Source of the DNA: Phylloscopus collybita
Taxonomy: Eukaryota; Chordata; Aves; Passeriformes; Phylloscopidae
Direction of reading: 5' to 3'
Assembly (NCBI GenBank): GCA_027886175.1
Contig: JAJNNQ010000019.1
Span: 13,688,501 to 13,752,500 of the forward strand
DNA length: 64,000 nucleotides
The translations under genes were made by a program, and so were the position numbers. The first letter of the stretch is position 1. The number at the start of each line of letters is the position of its first letter. The notes below the pieces were generated by a model. That model was not told where the DNA came from, did no database searches, and worked only from the letters and a program-made list of their open reading frames with translations. Below, in pieces: positions 61,441 to 64,000 of this stretch.

Positions 61441-62469
61441 TTTTTTTCTTCTCTTTACGAGATTCTTGCTTATTCAAAACACAGCAATCTAAGAAATACA
61501 TATACAAAACATTCTGCCAAAAAAAAAAAAAAAAAAAAAAAAAGAAAAAAGAGGAGAGACTTGCCTTTGCAGCAAGAACATCACAGAATGTTTTTAATTT
61601 CCTTGAACAGTGTTATAAAACCTTAATCGCGCATACATTGCTCGAGACCTTTTTTTTCTTCCCAAGCAAAGCAGAATTATTCCAACCCCCTTTAAAAATG
61701 GTAGCATTTTAAAGCGTACTGCAGTCGCAGCTTTATAGACCGGTCTTTCCACTAAAACAGCAGGGACAGAATTGCTCGGGTGTTAAAAGACTGAAATATA
61801 ATGGATGGAAAGATTTTTATTCCTTGCGTGCAACCGGTTGGGAGCTGCTGGTAGCACCCGCCAAAAGCCTCGTGGATTACGGTGGGAAACGCACAGCGAG
61901 GGGCGAGGGGAGTCAAACACGAATCAAAATTAAAAAAAAGCTCAACAACAAGAACAACAACAAAAGACCCCAAATTTCCCCGCGGCAGCGAAAAGGAGCG
62001 TGAACCGTGGAGCGGCTCCTCCTGGGTTTCGCAGCGCTGGGATGAGCTGTGCAGTTTCCCTGAGATCCCTCATGCTTTTCACTGGAAAAATATGCCCCCT
62101 CTGCTCTGGAAAAAAAAAAAAAAAAAAAAAAGAAGTTATTGGAATAACCTCTTTGTTTTTATTTTGCTAGAGAGGCTTGCTACGCCAAGAATGTGGGCGC
62201 TGCCGAAAGTAGGTTAACTTCCAAAAGTGACCCCCGGAAAAGGCATTTTGGAGTCTCCGTGGCTGACAGTGAGCCACAGGAACGGGAGGAACACAGCCCC
62301 ACTGGCGGAATGCTGGGCGTTATTTGTTTGGGGAGTTTTTTTTTTTTTTTTTTTTTTTTTAATAAAGACATCCACGTTAGTCTTTGGGGATACTAAACGG
62401 GGGACAAATAGAGAGGAGAGATATACTCTAGAGAAAGCCAATTGCTCACTTGTCTCTCAGAGCAGCCCC
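61441..62469. other. Unique DNA with three A/T homopolymers
   Basis: Homopolymers are A25 at 61519-61543, A22 at 62110-62131 and T25 at 62336-62360. The DNA between is unique and partly CpG-containing (61840-62040). Several frames through the homopolymers are lysine- or phenylalanine-rich artefacts. No gene is supported. Confidence 0.55.
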
Positions 62470-62830
62470 GAGAGGGGTGGGAGTGGATCCCCCACGGTGG
62501 TTCCATGGACCCTCTGGCTCCTTGCGGGCAGCCAGGGCGCGAGTGCGTGGCTTGGAGCCCCTTCGGAAGGCGCAGGGCCCCAGAGTTCGGCGCTTTCTGG
62601 TCGCTCTTCCTCATCCATCCCCCCCCTGAGCTGCCCTCCTCCTGCCGTGCATGTCCAGCACCCACCCCCAAAACCTTGCAGAGCCCCAGCTGAGCGCCCA
62701 GGGGATTTTGGAGCGCCTCGTGTGAGAGGCACGGGCAGTGTGGGGAGCCGGAATACCCAGAGATTTGGGGCTGCGTGTGAACCCCTGGGGTGATGGAACC
62801 AAGGGCTCGGGACAGGGCTGGGAGCAGGGA

Positions 62831-62851
62831 TGCTGCTGCTGCTGCTGCTGC
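62831..62851. repeat. (TGC)7 trinucleotide repeat
   Basis: Seven perfect TGC units. On the minus strand in one frame they read as glutamine codons. Confidence 0.95.
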
Positions 62852-62942
62852 GGGGCTCTGCCCGGCCTGGAGGGGACCTGAGCCCCCAGGATGGGCTCCG
62901 CGGGACAGGTGCCAGGAGCCAGTGCCCGGCCGGGAGCATCTC

Positions 62943-63051
62943 CATCCTCATCCCCATCCTCATCCTCATCCTCATCCTCATCCTCATCCTCATCCTCATC
63001 CTCATCCTCATCTTCATCCTCATCCTCATCCTCAACCTCGTCCCCGTCCCC
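62943..63051. repeat. (CTCATC)n hexanucleotide array
   Basis: About 15 CTCATC units with a few interruptions (for example TTCATC near 63011, CTCAACCTCG near 63031). The minus strand is (GATGAG)n, which reads as alternating Asp-Glu in one frame and Arg-Met in another. Frames on both strands are open through it. Confidence 0.95.
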
Positions 63052-63360
63052 ATCCTCCTCGGGGGTCGCTGGGTGCCCGCAGCCCCCGGCCCGCAGCGGA
63101 GAGAATTCCCCGCAGTCAGCCCAGTTTTCCTCGTTCTCTACAAAACGCAGGAATTCCGAGCTTTGGCAAGGCAACGTGACAAGATGAAATGCAGGCTCGG
63201 AGCGCATTTCATTACTTTAGGTAATGGACGCTTGGCCGGAGCGAGACAGAAAAGCCCAATCCCAAATGTTTTTGTCAACGAATCCAGCCCCGGTGACTGA
63301 AGGTCCCGGCAGAGCCGCGCTGTGCCCGGCCGGCCTGAGCCGCCGCTCAGCAACTCCGGA

Positions 63361-64000
63361 TTTTAAGGATCGGGATAATTTATCGCGTTGTTTTTAATGT
63401 TTATTATTTATTGCTCTAATTATTTTTCACTTTCTATTGGGAATTTAAAATATATAGATGTACCTGGAACAGATGCCAACTCCTTTCAGTCTCACTCAAC
63501 TTCTAATCATCGCATCTGCTTTGTGTCAGAAAATACTTTGGGAACAATTTAACTTTGCATTAAAATAACTAATTAAAGCCACACCTCCCCAGCCTCTTGC
63601 GAAAGTGGGGGAGGAATTTCAGTAAGTGCATCGCTTTTAATGATAGCATTCTGATTTCCCTGCCTCGCTGTAATTTATTCAGTTACAGATCTGCCTGCGG
63701 GGCAGCTCCCATTAGGACGATGATGAAGTCTCATGAGTAAAGCTTGACACCTCCCTCCTAATAAAATATAATACTCAATTAACTCGGCCTTTCTGAAGGC
63801 TTTAATTGGAACAAGTTAATAATGGGCGCAGGGTGAATTGTCATGCCATCCGCAGGCTCCGGGAAGGTGTCACGGATCCCTCCCGCCTTTCCCACAGCTG
63901 AGGTTGTAACCGAGATTTGGAAGCTTTTCCTTCAACACTCTCGTGTGCCGCAATAAATCTGTATCCATTTAGGGATCTATCATAACACACGCAAAGCTCC
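63361..64000. promoter_or_regulatory. Strong candidate conserved non-coding element at window edge
   Basis: Dense text with 'aaaataactaattaaagcc' near 63562, 'actcaattaactcggcc' near 63773, 'ggctttaattggaacaag' near 63798 and 'gctgtaatttattcagtt' near 63667. CpGs are retained among them. No repeats, and the open frames are negligible. The block continues past the window edge. Confidence 0.47.

Larger units (their letters stand above)
62470..63360. promoter_or_regulatory. Second CpG-rich block (CpG-island-like)
   Basis: GC-rich, with many CpGs at its left (62524-62600) and right (63040-63350) parts, and simple repeats inside (TGC and CTCATC arrays). It could be a promoter or an unrecognised GC-rich exon. 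No transcript signal can be assigned. Confidence 0.5.

Noticed and set aside
1..64000. tRNA, rRNA, known microRNA and CRISPR signatures
   Set aside because: I scanned by eye for B-box-like motifs, several known microRNA seeds and regularly spaced palindromic repeats. Nothing held up. A covariance-model search would be more sensitive than my reading.

Overview
The window looks like nuclear DNA from a bird, most likely a songbird (passerine). The evidence is the repeats. There are several CR1 LINE 3' ends, some on the minus strand (recognised by the cacagaatca start and the 'ttggaagg' block) and one on the plus strand. There is also a complete LTR bounded by TGTCTTGG and CCAAGACA of a type I recognise as abundant in passerine genomes. 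This assignment rests on recalled repeat families, not on a search.

I find no protein-coding gene, rRNA, tRNA, known microRNA, CRISPR array or bacterial-type operon that I can support on either strand. The open reading frames present are short and low-complexity, or they arise from repeats. The window reads as a gene desert or a very long intron/intergenic region. It contains AT-rich blocks that look like vertebrate conserved non-coding elements, separated by ordinary unique DNA. I judged conservation by eye only (compact AT-rich text, TAATTA-type and ATGCAAAT motifs, few repeats), so those calls are tentative.

Layout. Positions 1-14,700 are unique non-coding DNA with candidate conserved blocks near 5.0-5.8, 6.5-7.0 and 8.7-9.1 kb, a CR1 scrap at 7.9 kb, and two-letter low-complexity tracts at 8.0-8.2 and 11.1-11.25 kb. 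Positions 14,722-16,184 hold a rearranged endogenous-retrovirus locus: a pol 3' remnant, a polypurine tract, a complete 698-bp LTR, then part of a second, different LTR. A 77-bp direct repeat lies on both sides of the first LTR. From 16.2 to 57.9 kb there is mostly unique DNA with three CR1 copies (21.6, 23.8 and 28.1 kb), a T54 run, an A40 run, a 180-bp T/G-only tract at 36.0 kb, and further candidate conserved blocks.

The last 6 kb (57.9-64.0 kb) differ from the rest. CpG-rich blocks, a 23-bp minisatellite of 20 units, a CTCATC hexamer array, a 330-bp T/G tract and dense candidate conserved elements are packed together. This resembles the flank of a developmental regulatory gene lying outside the window. 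That is inference; the gene itself is not visible. The best leads for follow-up are the rearranged ERV locus, the minisatellite inside the CpG-rich block, and the candidate enhancer cluster at the right end.
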